DNA of 64,000 nt from Pseudomonas migulae NBRC 103157 (lineage in GTDB: Bacteria; Pseudomonadota; Gammaproteobacteria; Pseudomonadales; Pseudomonadaceae). The notes beneath the pieces are model-generated. The model saw nothing but the letters and a program-made list of their open reading frames with translations, ran no database searches and had not been told where the DNA came from. Below, in pieces: positions 52,968 to 63,532 of this stretch. The translations under genes were made by a program, and so were the position numbers. How positions within the stretch are numbered: position 1 is the stretch's first letter; the number at the start of each line of letters is the position of its first letter. The DNA lies in NCBI RefSeq assembly GCF_002091715.1, contig NZ_BDAG01000002.1, forward strand, positions 124,001-188,000. The letters are read 5' to 3'.

Positions 52968-53729
52968 ATGAATCAGAATGTTCTGTTCATTACCGGTGCC
53001 GGTAGCGGCCTTGGCCAACTCAGCGCCAAGCGAGCGCTGGCCGATGGCTGGGCTGTAGCGGCCATGGACGTCAACGCAGCCGGCCTCGACCAGCTGGGCA
53101 ACTCGCACAGGTTGCTGAAACTGGTAGTCGACATCACCGACCCCGCCGCCGTAGAAGCAGCGGTCGAACGCTGCGAAACCGAGTTGGGGCCCATCACTCG
53201 CCTGACCAATGCCGCTGCCATCATGCCTCTGGGTCTGCTGATGGAGCAACCCCGCGAGGTTATCCAGAAAATCATGGCGATCAACTTCGGAGGCATGGTT
53301 AATCTATCGAAGGCCGCATTGCCGAAGATGATCGCCCGTGGTCGCGGTGAGTTCGTCAGCTACGCCTCCATGGCGGGTCACTGGCCGATCATCTACATGG
53401 GCGCCTACAACGCCGCGAAACATGCAGTCACCGCCTACACCGAAGTGCTGTTTCACGAGACTCGTAACAGCGGCGTGCGTATCGTCTGCGTTTGCCCACC
53501 TATCGTCGCCACACCGCTGCTGGACCAAGCCAAATCGACGGTATGGCCGAAGATTTTCGACGTGTTCCCGCCGATTACCGCCGAGGTGGTGCTGAACAAG
53601 ATTGAGCGTGTGCTCAAGGGTAACAAGTTGTGGGTGTTCCCCGGTCCGATGACGGCCATGTCTTGGCGACTGCGGCGCTGGATGCCCAACACCCTGTGGT
53701 GGACTGTGCATCAGGTCGAGAAGATCTAA
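52968..53729 (+). CDS. Short-chain dehydrogenase/reductase
   Basis: 253 residues. Cofactor loop TGAGSGLGQLSA, NAAA, catalytic Ser in VSYASMAGH and YNAAK are all in place. The C-terminus is basic and aromatic (WRLRRWMPNTLWWTVHQ), as in SDRs attached to membranes or acting on lipids. Single gene with its own box. Confidence 0.9.
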   Translation: MNQNVLFITGAGSGLGQLSAKRALADGWAVAAMDVNAAGLDQLGNSHRLLKLVVDITDPAAVEAAVERCETELGPITRLTNAAAIMPLGLLMEQPREVIQKIMAINFGGMVNLSKAALPKMIARGRGEFVSYASMAGHWPIIYMGAYNAAKHAVTAYTEVLFHETRNSGVRIVCVCPPIVATPLLDQAKSTVWPKIFDVFPPITAEVVLNKIERVLKGNKLWVFPGPMTAMSWRLRRWMPNTLWWTVHQVEKI

Positions 53730-53807
53730 GACCGTAGGGTAGTCTGCGCGTACGAGGTGGTTTTCGCATGATCGCCTTGGTGCGCACAGCACACCACCCC
53801 CACAGAT

Positions 53808-53851
53808 TCGTCGGATGCGACGATACCGCCGCTCCCTGCTGTTTCCACAAT
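53808..53851 (+). promoter_or_regulatory. Palindromic box and -10 for the MaoC-phosphatase genes
   Basis: Perfect dyad TCGTCG-GATG-CGACGA at 53808-53823, with CACAAT (53846-53851) 22 bases downstream. Confidence 0.72.
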
Positions 53852-53915
53852 AGCTGCCAGGCCACGACGCATGGGCGTTGCGGACCTTTCTTGAAACAGC
53901 GAAGGAGCACCGTCG

Positions 53916-54401
53916 ATGTCCGAAACCAACGCAGCAGAATTTCCCATCCATAAATTTGTCACCCATCGGCGCACCATCACCGAAACCGACATCGTCAATT
54001 TCGTCAACCTCACGGGCTTTCATGAGCCCTATTTCATCGACATGGAATACCTGAAGGCGAACATGTCCGGCGCCCACCAGAACCGCTTTGCCCCGGGGCC
54101 AATGATCATTTCATACTCGATGGGCTTGGTCTCACCGATTCTGATGAAGATCGTCGCCGACGTCCTCGAAGGCCATACCGTGGGCCCCTTTGCGGGCATG
54201 ACTGGGCTGCAGGCACGCATCCATTCCGCCGCATTCCCTGGTGACACCTTGCATGTGGAAGGCGAAGCCAAGATCAAAGCCATTAGCAGTAGCGGCTTTA
54301 CCATTCTCGATCTGCTGCACGTGACCAAAAATCAGCGTGGCGAAAAGGTCGTGGAATTCACCGAAACCGTACTGTTTCACAAACCCGATACGGCTGAGTA
54401 A
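53916..54401 (+). CDS. MaoC-like hot-dog protein without hydratase residues
   Basis: 161 residues of the MaoC/hot-dog fold (FAPGPMIISYSMGL, GDTLHVEGEAKIK). In active R-hydratases the loop reads GDxNPxH; here it is TGFHEPYF (residues 33-40), so both the catalytic Asp and His are replaced by Phe. It may be a thioesterase, a binding protein or a hydratase with a changed active site. It forms an operon with the tyrosine phosphatase. Confidence 0.8.
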   Translation: MSETNAAEFPIHKFVTHRRTITETDIVNFVNLTGFHEPYFIDMEYLKANMSGAHQNRFAPGPMIISYSMGLVSPILMKIVADVLEGHTVGPFAGMTGLQARIHSAAFPGDTLHVEGEAKIKAISSSGFTILDLLHVTKNQRGEKVVEFTETVLFHKPDTAE

Positions 54402-54430
54402 ACCGAACTGCTGCAGTGAAGGAACCACAC

Positions 54431-55213
54431 ATGACTGCCTACCGCTCGCCCCCCTATCTCACCAGCGCCCCCAATTTTCGCGACATGGGCGGCTTGCCCG
54501 CGAGCGGCGGCAGAACCTTGCGTTACGGTCTGCTTTATCGCTCGGAAGACTTCTCCAACCTCAGCGATGAGGATGTGGTGCTGCTGGATGGCCTAGGCGT
54601 GCAGTTGGTCTGCGATTTACGCAGCGATAGCGAACGTGTCCAACACCCCAACCGCTGGCAGGCTGACAGCGCCGGCACTCTCAACCTGAATATCGCTGCA
54701 GACTTGCGCGCCAGCCATCAGGCCATCACCCGCCTGCTAAGCGGAACACCGGGAAAAGAGCACGCGGAACAAGCGATGTTGTTGACCTATCGTATGTTCC
54801 CGGAAGCCTTCGCCCTGCGCATGGCGCAACTGTTCGACCGTATCCTCAGTGGCGGACAGCTACCTCTGATATTCCACTGCGCCGCTGGCAAAGACCGCAC
54901 CGGCTTCATCGCCGCCATTTTGCTCAGTGCCCTGGGCGTGGAACGCGAGGCAATTTATGCCAACTACCTACTCAGCCGCGAACGCTGGGCAGGTGAACGC
55001 AGCGAAATTGCGATACGCCGCTACCTGCAGCCGCTCTGTGAAACGGAACCGGCGCCAGAGGTTATTCAAACCCTGTGTCAGGTCAACCCGGCGTATCTGG
55101 ACGCCGCATTTGAGGTGATTGAGCAGAACCACGGCGACGTTGAGGTCTACCTGCAGCTTATCGGCCTGGACTTTCTCGCCCGAGAGCGTCTACAAGAGTT
55201 GCTACTGATTTGA
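54431..55213 (+). CDS. Tyrosine phosphatase-like protein
   Basis: 260 residues from the ATG at 54431 (GAAGGAA upstream). NFRDMGGLP near the N-terminus and the P-loop HCAAGKDRTG with nucleophile Cys150 place it in the bacterial Y_phosphatase3 group, which includes phosphoinositide and protein tyrosine phosphatases. Following the MaoC-like gene under a regulon promoter, it might remove the phosphate added by the ACAD10-like kinase, but that is speculation. Confidence 0.85.
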   Translation: MTAYRSPPYLTSAPNFRDMGGLPASGGRTLRYGLLYRSEDFSNLSDEDVVLLDGLGVQLVCDLRSDSERVQHPNRWQADSAGTLNLNIAADLRASHQAITRLLSGTPGKEHAEQAMLLTYRMFPEAFALRMAQLFDRILSGGQLPLIFHCAAGKDRTGFIAAILLSALGVEREAIYANYLLSRERWAGERSEIAIRRYLQPLCETEPAPEVIQTLCQVNPAYLDAAFEVIEQNHGDVEVYLQLIGLDFLARERLQELLLI

Positions 55214-55357
55214 ACCAACATATGATGGCCGGCGAGCCTAACTATGAGCATTTCCTACTGCATGCTTGAGCGCTAAAGCCTGTATCCGCCCACGCGAATG
55301 CCGTGAGGATTCCACCCAGAGCCGGTGGTTTTGTGGGAGGTAAAACCTTTTAAAATA

Positions 55358-55393
55358 AAAAGGGTCGCGAGATAAAATCTCGCAACCCTTTGA
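55358..55393 (-). terminator. Terminator of tRNA-Pro
   Basis: On the minus strand AAAGGGTTGCGAGAT and ATCTCGCGACCCTTT pair with one mismatch over a TTT loop and are followed by TTATTTTA, directly after the tRNA. It also has an A/T flank on the other side and could stop plus-strand transcription from the phosphatase gene. Confidence 0.85.
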
Positions 55394-55399
55394 AAAATA

Positions 55400-55476
55400 T
55401 GGTCGGGACGGAGTGATTCGAACACTCGACCCCTAGCACCCCATGCTAGTGCGCTACCGGACTGCGCTACGCCCCG
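55400..55476 (-). tRNA. tRNA-Pro (anticodon GGG)
   Basis: 77 bases. Acceptor stem CGGGGCG/CGTCCCG with encoded CCA, D-arm, anticodon stem CTAGC/GCTAG around loop ATGGGGT (anticodon GGG), and TTCGAAT in the T-loop. The genes to its left are accessory, while those to its right are core, so its 3' end marks the boundary. Confidence 0.95.
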
Positions 55477-55491
55477 ACTAGGCGTGAAACT

Positions 55492-55524
55492 CGTTCTTCA
55501 CCTCGAAGAACGCTCAAGAATATA
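55492..55524 (-). promoter_or_regulatory. tRNA-Pro -10 element and leader hairpin
   Basis: On the minus strand TATATT (55524-55519) is a good -10, followed by the perfect hairpin CGTTCTTC-GAGGT-GAAGAACG (55512-55492) at the start of the precursor. No clear -35 was seen. The hairpin could instead end the MerR transcript. Confidence 0.45.
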
Positions 55525-55565
55525 TCGCAAGCTTTTGAAAACTGGAAGTATTCAAACGCATGAAT

Positions 55566-55922
55566 TTATTTCTTGAGCACCACCAGCACATCTTCCAGTT
55601 CGGCAATCATCTGCCGAATCATCTGCTTGTATTGAGTGGTGTCGTCTTTGGCTTCATCGCCGGACAAACGCAAGCGTGCGCCGCCGATGGTGAACCCTTG
55701 ATCGTAAAGAAGCGCGCGGATCTGCCGGATCATCAGCACGTCTTGTCGCTGATAATACCGGCGGTTTCCGCGCCGTTTGACGGGGTTGAGTTGAGGAAAC
55801 TCCTGCTCCCAATAGCGCAGCACGTGCGGTTTTACCGCACACAGCTCGCTGACTTCACCGATGGTGAAGTAGCGTTTGCCTGGGATGACGGGTAGCTCGT
55901 CGTTATGACTTGGTTCCAGCAT
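55566..55922 (-). CDS. MerR-family regulator next to ihfA
   Basis: 118 residues from the ATG at 55922. The winged helix-turn-helix [28 protein letters not shown] followed by [16 protein letters not shown] is a MerR DNA-binding domain; a short helical tail completes it and no metal-binding cysteines are present. It overlaps ihfA by 20 bp. This pairing is conserved in gammaproteobacteria; its target is unknown. Confidence 0.9.
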   Translation of the reverse strand: MLEPSHNDELPVIPGKRYFTIGEVSELCAVKPHVLRYWEQEFPQLNPVKRRGNRRYYQRQDVLMIRQIRALLYDQGFTIGGARLRLSGDEAKDDTTQYKQMIRQMIAELEDVLVVLKK

Positions 55923-56205
55923 AAGCCTCAACTCGGGCCTTCAACTTCTGCCCTGGACGAAAGGTGACCACACGGCGAGCCGTGATCGGGATTTCTTCAC
56001 CCGTTTTCGGATTGCGGCCAGGCCGCTGGCGTTTGTCCCGAAGGTCGAAATTGCCGAAACCGGACAATTTGACTTGTTCGTTGTCTTCAAGAGCGTGCCT
56101 GATTTCTTCAAAAAACAGTTCGACCAATTCCTTGGCCTCCCGTTTATTCAGGCCCAGCTCTTCATACAGACGTTCCGCCATTTCAGCTTTCGTCAGAGCC
56201 CCCAT
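55903..56205 (-). CDS. ihfA: Integration host factor alpha subunit
   Basis: 100 residues: [42 protein letters not shown] with the DNA-intercalating Pro region, and [13 protein letters not shown]. This is the normal length and sequence of IhfA, which with IhfB bends DNA. It follows pheT by 3 bp, the usual order. Confidence 0.98.
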   Translation of the reverse strand: MGALTKAEMAERLYEELGLNKREAKELVELFFEEIRHALEDNEQVKLSGFGNFDLRDKRQRPGRNPKTGEEIPITARRVVTFRPGQKLKARVEAYAGTKS

Positions 56206-56208
56206 ACG

Positions 56209-58590
56209 TCACTTCCTTAACGTGGCGTTCAACCTTTGTTCGAGCGAGGTGAGGATGTTTTGCGTCGTGGTATTCACCTCATCGTCATTAAGAGTGCGCG
56301 ATGGATGCTGCCAGGTCAAGCCGACGGCAAGGCTTTTTCTATCAGGATCAATGCCTTTACCCTGATATACGTCAAATAGCCTGAGGTCCGTCAGCCATTC
56401 CCCTGCATTTTCACGGATTACGTCCAGTACGGCGCTAGCCGCGACGCCTTTTTCGGCAATCAGCGCGAGATCACGACGCACTTCAGGAAAGCGCGATAAC
56501 TCCTGGAATTCAGGCATTTTGCCCAACGCCACTTCAGCCAGAACCAGCTCGAAAACGAAGACCGGACGGTCGAGACCGAGGGCTTTCGACAATTCGGGGT
56601 GAATTGCACCAACGAAACCTACCAGACGACCTTCGCGTTCGATGCGCGCGGTTTGACCCGGGTGCAACGCGGGGTGTTTACCCGGTACGAACGTGAACGA
56701 ATCCAGTGCACCGGCGAAGCCCAGCACCGCTTCCACGTCAGCCTTGACGTCGAAGAAGTCGACGACATCGCGACCTTGCGCCCAGCCTTCCGGCAGACGG
56801 CTACCGCAAACAACACCCGCCAGCATCGGCTCTTGCTTCAAGCCTTCCAGCTGACCGACGAAACGCAGGCCGCTTTCGAACAGTCGGACGCGATCCTGTT
56901 GACGATTCAGGTTGTGCTGAAGCGCCTTGACCAGACCTGGCCACAGGGACGAGCGCATGGCTGCCATGTCGTTGGAAATCGGGTTGGCCAACAGCAGCGG
57001 CTCGACACCCGGATTAAACAACTCGAATTGTTTCGGATCGATGAAGCTGTAGGTGATCGCTTCCTGATAACCACGGGCTACCAGCAGACGACGCAACTCA
57101 GGCAGTTCGCTACGCGCTTCAGCCTTGGCTTGCGGCGCCAGACGGGCTTGCGGATAACGAACCGGCAGCCGGTTGTAGCCGTACAGACGCGCCAGCTCTT
57201 CGATCAGGTCGACTTCGAGACTGATGTCGAAGCGATGGCTTGGCACTTCAACGCGCCACTGCCCTGCCCCATCGGCTGAAACGGTCAGGCCCAAAGCGTT
57301 GAGCAGACGCTCGACTTCGGCCGAATCCATTTCCATACCCAGCATCTGGGTGATGCGCTGGGCACGCAGGGTGACCGGTGCGATCTTCGGCAGGTGCTGT
57401 TCGCTGACGGTTTCGATGATCGGGCCAGCTTCACCACCTGTGATTTCCAGCAGCAGGCCGGTGGCACGCTCCATGGCTTCACGAGCCAGTTGCCAGTCTA
57501 CGCCACGCTCGTAGCGGTGCGAGGCGTCGGTGTGCAGGCCGTAGGAACGAGCCTTGCCAGCAACGGCAATCTGATCGAAGAACGCACTTTCAAGGAAAAT
57601 ATCGCGAGTGGTCGCGGTATTGACGCCACTGTGCTCGCCCCCCATGACGCCGGCGATTGCCAAAGCGCGGGTGTGGTCGGCGATCACCAGCGTATCGCTA
57701 CGCAGGCTGACTTCCTGACCATCGAGCAAGACAAGCTTCTCGCCTTCTTCAGCCATACGCACACGGATGCCGCCATTGATTTCAGCGAGATCGAACGCGT
57801 GCAGCGGCTGACCCAGCTCCAGCATCACGTAGTTGGTGATGTCGACGGCCGCATCGATGCTGCGCACTTCGGCACGACGCAGACGCTCAACCATCCACAG
57901 CGGCGTAGGCTTGGTCAGATCAACGTTACGGATCACACGACCCAGGTAACGCGGGCAAGCGGCTGGCGCCAGCACTTCAACCGAACGCACTTCATCATGC
58001 GCGGCTGGAACGGTGGCAATGACCGGGCGGGTGACTTCAGCGGCGTACAGCGCGCCGACTTCACGGGCCAGACCGGCCAGGGACAGGCAATCGCCGCGGT
58101 TCGGGGTCAGGTCGACCTCGATGCTGGCGTCGTCCAGGCTCAGGTATTCGCGAATGTCCTGGCCAACCGGCGCATCGACCGGCAATTCCATCAGGCCGTC
58201 GTTGCCTTCACCAATTTGCAGCTCGGCCTGAGAGCACAGCATGCCGTTGGACTCAACGCCACGCAGCTTGGCTTTCTTGATTTTGAAGTCGCCCGGCAGT
58301 TCGGCACCGATCATGGCGAACGGGATCTTCAGGCCCGGACGCACGTTTGGCGCACCGCACACAACCTGGAAAGTCTCCGAGCCATTGCTGACCTGGCAAA
58401 CACGCAACTTGTCAGCGTCCGGGTGCTGCTCGGTGCTCAACACCTCGCCAACGACCACACCGGTGAATTCGCCGGCGGCCGGCGTAACGCTATCGACCTC
58501 AAGGCCGGCCATCGACAGACGAGCAACCAGCTCGTCGCGACTTACCTGCGGGCTAACCCAGCCACGCAGCCATTGTTCACTGAATTTCAT
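56209..58590 (-). CDS. pheT: Phenylalanyl-tRNA synthetase beta subunit
   Basis: 793 residues, full length. N-terminal B1 and EMAP-like tRNA-binding region (GVVVGEVLSTEQHPDADKLRVC), B5 domain and the C-terminal anticodon-binding ferredoxin fold (FPEVRRDLALIAEKGV). With PheS it forms the tetramer that charges tRNA-Phe. Confidence 0.98.
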   Translation of the reverse strand: MKFSEQWLRGWVSPQVSRDELVARLSMAGLEVDSVTPAAGEFTGVVVGEVLSTEQHPDADKLRVCQVSNGSETFQVVCGAPNVRPGLKIPFAMIGAELPGDFKIKKAKLRGVESNGMLCSQAELQIGEGNDGLMELPVDAPVGQDIREYLSLDDASIEVDLTPNRGDCLSLAGLAREVGALYAAEVTRPVIATVPAAHDEVRSVEVLAPAACPRYLGRVIRNVDLTKPTPLWMVERLRRAEVRSIDAAVDITNYVMLELGQPLHAFDLAEINGGIRVRMAEEGEKLVLLDGQEVSLRSDTLVIADHTRALAIAGVMGGEHSGVNTATTRDIFLESAFFDQIAVAGKARSYGLHTDASHRYERGVDWQLAREAMERATGLLLEITGGEAGPIIETVSEQHLPKIAPVTLRAQRITQMLGMEMDSAEVERLLNALGLTVSADGAGQWRVEVPSHRFDISLEVDLIEELARLYGYNRLPVRYPQARLAPQAKAEARSELPELRRLLVARGYQEAITYSFIDPKQFELFNPGVEPLLLANPISNDMAAMRSSLWPGLVKALQHNLNRQQDRVRLFESGLRFVGQLEGLKQEPMLAGVVCGSRLPEGWAQGRDVVDFFDVKADVEAVLGFAGALDSFTFVPGKHPALHPGQTARIEREGRLVGFVGAIHPELSKALGLDRPVFVFELVLAEVALGKMPEFQELSRFPEVRRDLALIAEKGVAASAVLDVIRENAGEWLTDLRLFDVYQGKGIDPDRKSLAVGLTWQHPSRTLNDDEVNTTTQNILTSLEQRLNATLRK

Positions 58591-58616
58591 CCTGCTCTCC
58601 TAAGAATTCGTTACGA

Positions 58617-59687
<1,071 letters not shown>

Positions 59688-59742
59688 ATGACGTTTAACA
59701 CCTGACCCCACAGAGGTGAGGCCGGGTGACTGTCGGGGGTAC

Positions 59743-60099
59743 TTAAGCCAAGGTGGCTTTAGCTTTCTCGACAATCGCAGCAAACGCCGCTTTTTCGTTC
59801 ACTGCCAGATCAGCCAGAACCTTACGGTCGATCTCGATGGACGCTTTTTTCAGGCCGGCGATGAAACGGCTGTAGGACAGACCGTTGATACGTGCACCAG
59901 CGTTGATACGAGCGATCCACAGAGCGCGGAACTGACGTTTTTTCTGACGACGGTCACGGTAGGCGTATTGGCCTGCCTTGATTACCGCTTGCTTGGCAAC
60001 ACGGAATACGCGCGAGCGAGCGCCGTAGTAGCCTTTAGCAAGTTTCAGAATTTTTTTGTGACGTTTACGGGCAATGACGCCACGCTTTACACGAGCCAT
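59743..60099 (-). CDS. rplT: Ribosomal protein L20
   Basis: 118 residues: [30 protein letters not shown], typical and complete. L20 binds 23S rRNA and in related bacteria represses the infC-rpmI-rplT message. Confidence 0.98.
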   Translation of the reverse strand: MARVKRGVIARKRHKKILKLAKGYYGARSRVFRVAKQAVIKAGQYAYRDRRQKKRQFRALWIARINAGARINGLSYSRFIAGLKKASIEIDRKVLADLAVNEKAAFAAIVEKAKATLA

Positions 60100-60127
60100 G
60101 AGTTACTTCCTCTATTCTTGACTAAAA

Positions 60128-60322
60128 TTAACGAAGGCGCAGCATGCGCTCGACTTTTGCCACGTCAGACGGATGCAGCAAGCTGCTACCGCGCAGTTGA
60201 CGCTTACGCTTGGTCGACATTTTAGTCAGGATGTGGCTCTTGAAAGCGTGCTTGTGCTTGATACCGTTAGCAGTTTTCAGAAACCGCTTAGCAGCACCAC
60301 TTTTCGTTTTCATTTTTGGCAT
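60128..60322 (-). CDS. rpmI: Ribosomal protein L35
   Basis: 64 residues: [20 protein letters not shown], basic and complete, in the standard place between infC and rplT. Confidence 0.98.
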   Translation of the reverse strand: MPKMKTKSGAAKRFLKTANGIKHKHAFKSHILTKMSTKRKRQLRGSSLLHPSDVAKVERMLRLR

Positions 60323-60382
60323 GTTCGGATACTCCGCATTCAGTTGATAAACATAATCAGAAGGCCTGCCGTGCCCTGTTGA

Positions 60383-60934
60383 TTACTTCTTCTTTTTCGG
60401 GGCGATGACCATGATCAGCTGGCGTCCTTCCATCTTAGGATGCTGTTCGACCGAACCGTACTCGAGCAAGTCACCTTCAACTCGCTTGAGGAGTTCCATC
60501 CCCAGCTCCTGGTGGGCCATCTCACGGCCGCGGAATCGCAAGGATACCTTGGCCCTGTCCCCATCACTCAGGAAACGTACCAGGTTGCGCAGTTTTACCT
60601 GGTAATCCCCTTCCTCCGTCCCTGGACGAAACTTGATTTCTTTAACCTGAATCTGCTTCTGGTTTTTCTTGGCCGCGGCAATCTGCTTCTTCTTCTCGAA
60701 GATCGATTTGCCGTAGTCCATCAGTTTGCAAACAGGGGGTACTGCATCGGCGGAAATTTCCACCAAATCCAGTTTGGCCTCTTCAGCCTTAAGAAGCGCG
60801 TCTTCAATTGACACAATCCCAAGCTGTTCACCTTCAGCCCCAATTAACCGAACCTCGCGTGCCGAGATATTCTCGTTGATCGGGGCTTTCGGTGCAGCTC
60901 GTTTATCTTGTCTCATTTCACGCTTAATAATAAT
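60383..60934 (-). CDS. infC: Translation initiation factor IF-3
   Basis: 183 residues if translation begins at the ATT at 60934, giving (M)[22 protein letters not shown] as in other pseudomonads; an in-frame ATG at 60916 would give 177. The ATT start is part of IF-3 autoregulation, because IF-3 itself rejects non-canonical starts. It shares one base with the thrS stop codon (TAATT). N-domain, linker and C-domain ([14 protein letters not shown]) are complete. Confidence 0.95.
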   Translation of the reverse strand: MIIKREMRQDKRAAPKAPINENISAREVRLIGAEGEQLGIVSIEDALLKAEEAKLDLVEISADAVPPVCKLMDYGKSIFEKKKQIAAAKKNQKQIQVKEIKFRPGTEEGDYQVKLRNLVRFLSDGDRAKVSLRFRGREMAHQELGMELLKRVEGDLLEYGSVEQHPKMEGRQLIMVIAPKKKK

Positions 60935-62856
60935 TACTCCGAATCTGGGCGACCACGCCGGGAAACCGCTTGCGCGAGAAACTCAGCGAACTGGGCGACG
61001 GGCATCGAGCCCAGGTCAGCACCTTCACGAGTACGCACAGCGACAGTCTGCATCTCGACTTCCCGATCTCCGATAACCAAGAGATAGGGAACCTTGAGCA
61101 AAGTATGCTCGCGGATTTTAAAGCCGATCTTTTCATTTCTCAAGTCAGACTTGGCACGAAATCCGCTTTCATTGAGAGTTTTTTCAACCTCGGCGGCAAA
61201 ATCGGCCTGTTTGTCAGTGATGTTCATGATCACTGCCTGGGTCGGAGCCAGCCACGCAGGGAATGCACCCTCGTAGTGCTCGATCAGGATGCCGACGAAA
61301 CGTTCGAAGGATCCGAGGATCGCCCGGTGCAACATCACCGGGTGCTTGCGACTGTTGTCTTCGGAGACGTATTCGGCTCCCAGACGGACAGGCAGGTTAA
61401 AATCGAGCTGCAGGGTACCACACTGCCAGACGCGACCGAGGCAATCTTTCAGCGAGAACTCGATCTTCGGACCGTAGAACGCACCCTCGCCCGGCTGCAG
61501 ATCATACGGCAGGCCAGCGCTGTCAAGGGCTGCAGCCAGTGCCGCTTCGGCGCGATCCCACAATTCGTCGGAACCTACGCGTTTTTCCGGACGAGTGGAC
61601 AACTTCATTTCGACGTCTTTAAAGCCGAAGTCGGCATAGACGTCCATGGTCAGCTTGATGAACGCGGCGGATTCGGCCTGCATCTGCTCTTCGGTGCAGA
61701 AGATGTGGGCGTCATCCTGAGTGAATGCACGCACACGCATGATGCCGTGCAACGCACCCGATGGCTCGTTACGGTGACAGGCACCGAATTCGGCCAGACG
61801 CATCGGCAACTCGCGGTAGCTTTTCAAGCCCTGATTGAACACTTGCACGTGGCAAGGGCAGTTCATCGGCTTGATGGCGTAGTCGCGGTTTTCCGACTGA
61901 GTGGTGAACATGTTGTCGGCGTAGTTGGCCCAGTGCCCGGATTTCTCCCACAGGCTGCGGTCAACGACTTGCGGCGTCTTGATCTCCAGGTAGCCGTTGT
62001 CGCGCTGAACCTTGCGCATGTACTGCTCGAGCACCTGGTACAGAGTCCAGCCGTTCGGGTGCCAGAACACCATACCCGGCGACTCTTCCTGGGTGTGGAA
62101 CAGGCCCAGGCGCTTGCCGATCTTGCGGTGATCGCGCTTTTCAGCTTCTTCGATGCGCTGGATGTAAGCTGCCAGCTGCTTCTTGTCAGCCCAGGCGGTG
62201 CCATAAACGCGCTGCAATTGCTCGTTTTTCGCATCGCCACGCCAGTAGGCGCCGGACAACTTGGTCAGCTTGAAGGATTTCAGGAAACGCGTGTTCGGCA
62301 CGTGCGGGCCACGGCACATGTCGACGTATTCTTCGTGATAGTACAGGCCCATGGCCTGCTCGTTCGGCATGTCCTCGACCAGGCGCAGCTTGTAGTCTTC
62401 GCCACGGGCCTTGAACACTTCGATCACTTCGGCGCGCGGAGTGACTTTCTTGATCACGTCGTAATCTTTTTCGATCAGCTGCTGCATGCGCTGTTCGATG
62501 GCGGCCAGGTCGTCCGGAGTGAAAGGACGTTCGAAGGCGATGTCGTAATAGAAGCCTTCGTCGATGACCGGACCGATGACCATTTTGGCGGTCGGATACA
62601 GCTGCTTGACCGCATGGCCAACCAGGTGGGCGCAAGAGTGGCGAATGATCTCCAGCCCCTCTTCATCCTTAGGCGTAATGATTTGCAGCGTAGCGTCGGC
62701 GCTGATGATGTCGCTGGCGTCGACCAGCTTGCCATCGACCTTGCCGGCCACGGTGGCCTTGGCCAGACCTGCACCGATGGATGCGGCGACCTCGGCTACG
62801 GAAACCGGGTGATCGAATGAACGTTGACTGCCGTCGGGAAGAGTAATAGTTGGCAT
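60934..62856 (-). CDS. thrS: Threonyl-tRNA synthetase
   Basis: 640 residues from the ATG at 62856, preceded by AGGAGG. TGS domain at 1-60, editing domain with [16 protein letters not shown], class II catalytic core ([20 protein letters not shown] with zinc-ligand Cys, RYGTEPSGA-like [16 protein letters not shown]) and C-terminal anticodon domain. The length is standard. Confidence 0.98.
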   Translation of the reverse strand: MPTITLPDGSQRSFDHPVSVAEVAASIGAGLAKATVAGKVDGKLVDASDIISADATLQIITPKDEEGLEIIRHSCAHLVGHAVKQLYPTAKMVIGPVIDEGFYYDIAFERPFTPDDLAAIEQRMQQLIEKDYDVIKKVTPRAEVIEVFKARGEDYKLRLVEDMPNEQAMGLYYHEEYVDMCRGPHVPNTRFLKSFKLTKLSGAYWRGDAKNEQLQRVYGTAWADKKQLAAYIQRIEEAEKRDHRKIGKRLGLFHTQEESPGMVFWHPNGWTLYQVLEQYMRKVQRDNGYLEIKTPQVVDRSLWEKSGHWANYADNMFTTQSENRDYAIKPMNCPCHVQVFNQGLKSYRELPMRLAEFGACHRNEPSGALHGIMRVRAFTQDDAHIFCTEEQMQAESAAFIKLTMDVYADFGFKDVEMKLSTRPEKRVGSDELWDRAEAALAAALDSAGLPYDLQPGEGAFYGPKIEFSLKDCLGRVWQCGTLQLDFNLPVRLGAEYVSEDNSRKHPVMLHRAILGSFERFVGILIEHYEGAFPAWLAPTQAVIMNITDKQADFAAEVEKTLNESGFRAKSDLRNEKIGFKIREHTLLKVPYLLVIGDREVEMQTVAVRTREGADLGSMPVAQFAEFLAQAVSRRGRPDSE

Positions 62857-63229
62857 GGCGCCTCCTCTCCTAGTGGTGACCCCTACCAAAGGTCACGTGG
62901 GTTGGGATGAGCCAGTACAAGATCCGATCCAGGCCATTCAATGACGAACGCCTGCCTTACAGCGGCAGGAGCCTTGCGGCCAACCGGAAAACCGAACCAG
63001 AGTGACTGGGATTCAAATCAGGGTTATTCGAACATCTGCCGCCGCCGGGACTGAAGGTCATCCGAAGCTTGCAAATACCCGAGCGGGGCATGCTAGCACA
63101 GATGAACGGTCGTCGCGGCTCCGGGTTTTCTACGAGGGCAAATCAGGTGTTTTTATGCCAGAGTGCTGAACTTGAAGCCTGCTTTCCCCCTCAGATAACA
63201 AGACATTGACCCAAAAGGAGCATCCCAGC
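62857..63229. other. Gap of 373 bp, thrS leader and divergent promoter region
   Basis: On the minus strand an extended -10, TGCTAGCAT (63098-63090), would start a thrS leader of about 225 bases with a CCTGCC/GGCAGG hairpin near 62950-62970. No leader peptide or known riboswitch was recognised. No -35 is obvious. Confidence 0.4.
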
Positions 63230-63532
63230 ATGCGTCTGAATCGTTTGTTCGCAGTAGTCGCCCCCATCGTCCTGTTGCTGCCGCTGGCCGCCCACGCCGA
63301 TTGGCCGAAGGGCGAGCGCGAGAAATACATGGCTCAGTGCACCCAGGCAGCGACTCCCCAGATTGGCGCAGCGGCGGCCAAAGCCCACTGCGCTTGCGGC
63401 GCCGATGCGATCAAATCGTACCCAGCCAGCGATCTTCAATCGTTGATGGACAACAAAGCCAGCCCGGAACTGCAACAGAAAGCGCTGGGCCAGATCGCTA
63501 AATGCAAGGCCAGTAATCCGGTCAAAAAATAA
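63230..63532 (+). CDS. Small secreted protein of unknown function
   Basis: 100 residues from the ATG at 63230, with AAAGGAG 9 bases upstream. A signal peptide of about 23 residues ends AHA. The mature part has four cysteines (MAQCTQA, HCACGA, KCKA) that could make two disulfides in the periplasm. I recognise no named family. Confidence 0.75.
   Translation: MRLNRLFAVVAPIVLLLPLAAHADWPKGEREKYMAQCTQAATPQIGAAAAKAHCACGADAIKSYPASDLQSLMDNKASPELQQKALGQIAKCKASNPVKK

Noticed and set aside
1..55400. Insertion sequences, integrase or CRISPR array in the accessory region
   Set aside because: No transposase or integrase motifs, no terminal inverted repeats flanking such a gene and no regularly spaced direct repeats were seen.
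60970..62820. 616-codon open frame on the plus strand
   Set aside because: Antisense to thrS, which is complete and conserved.
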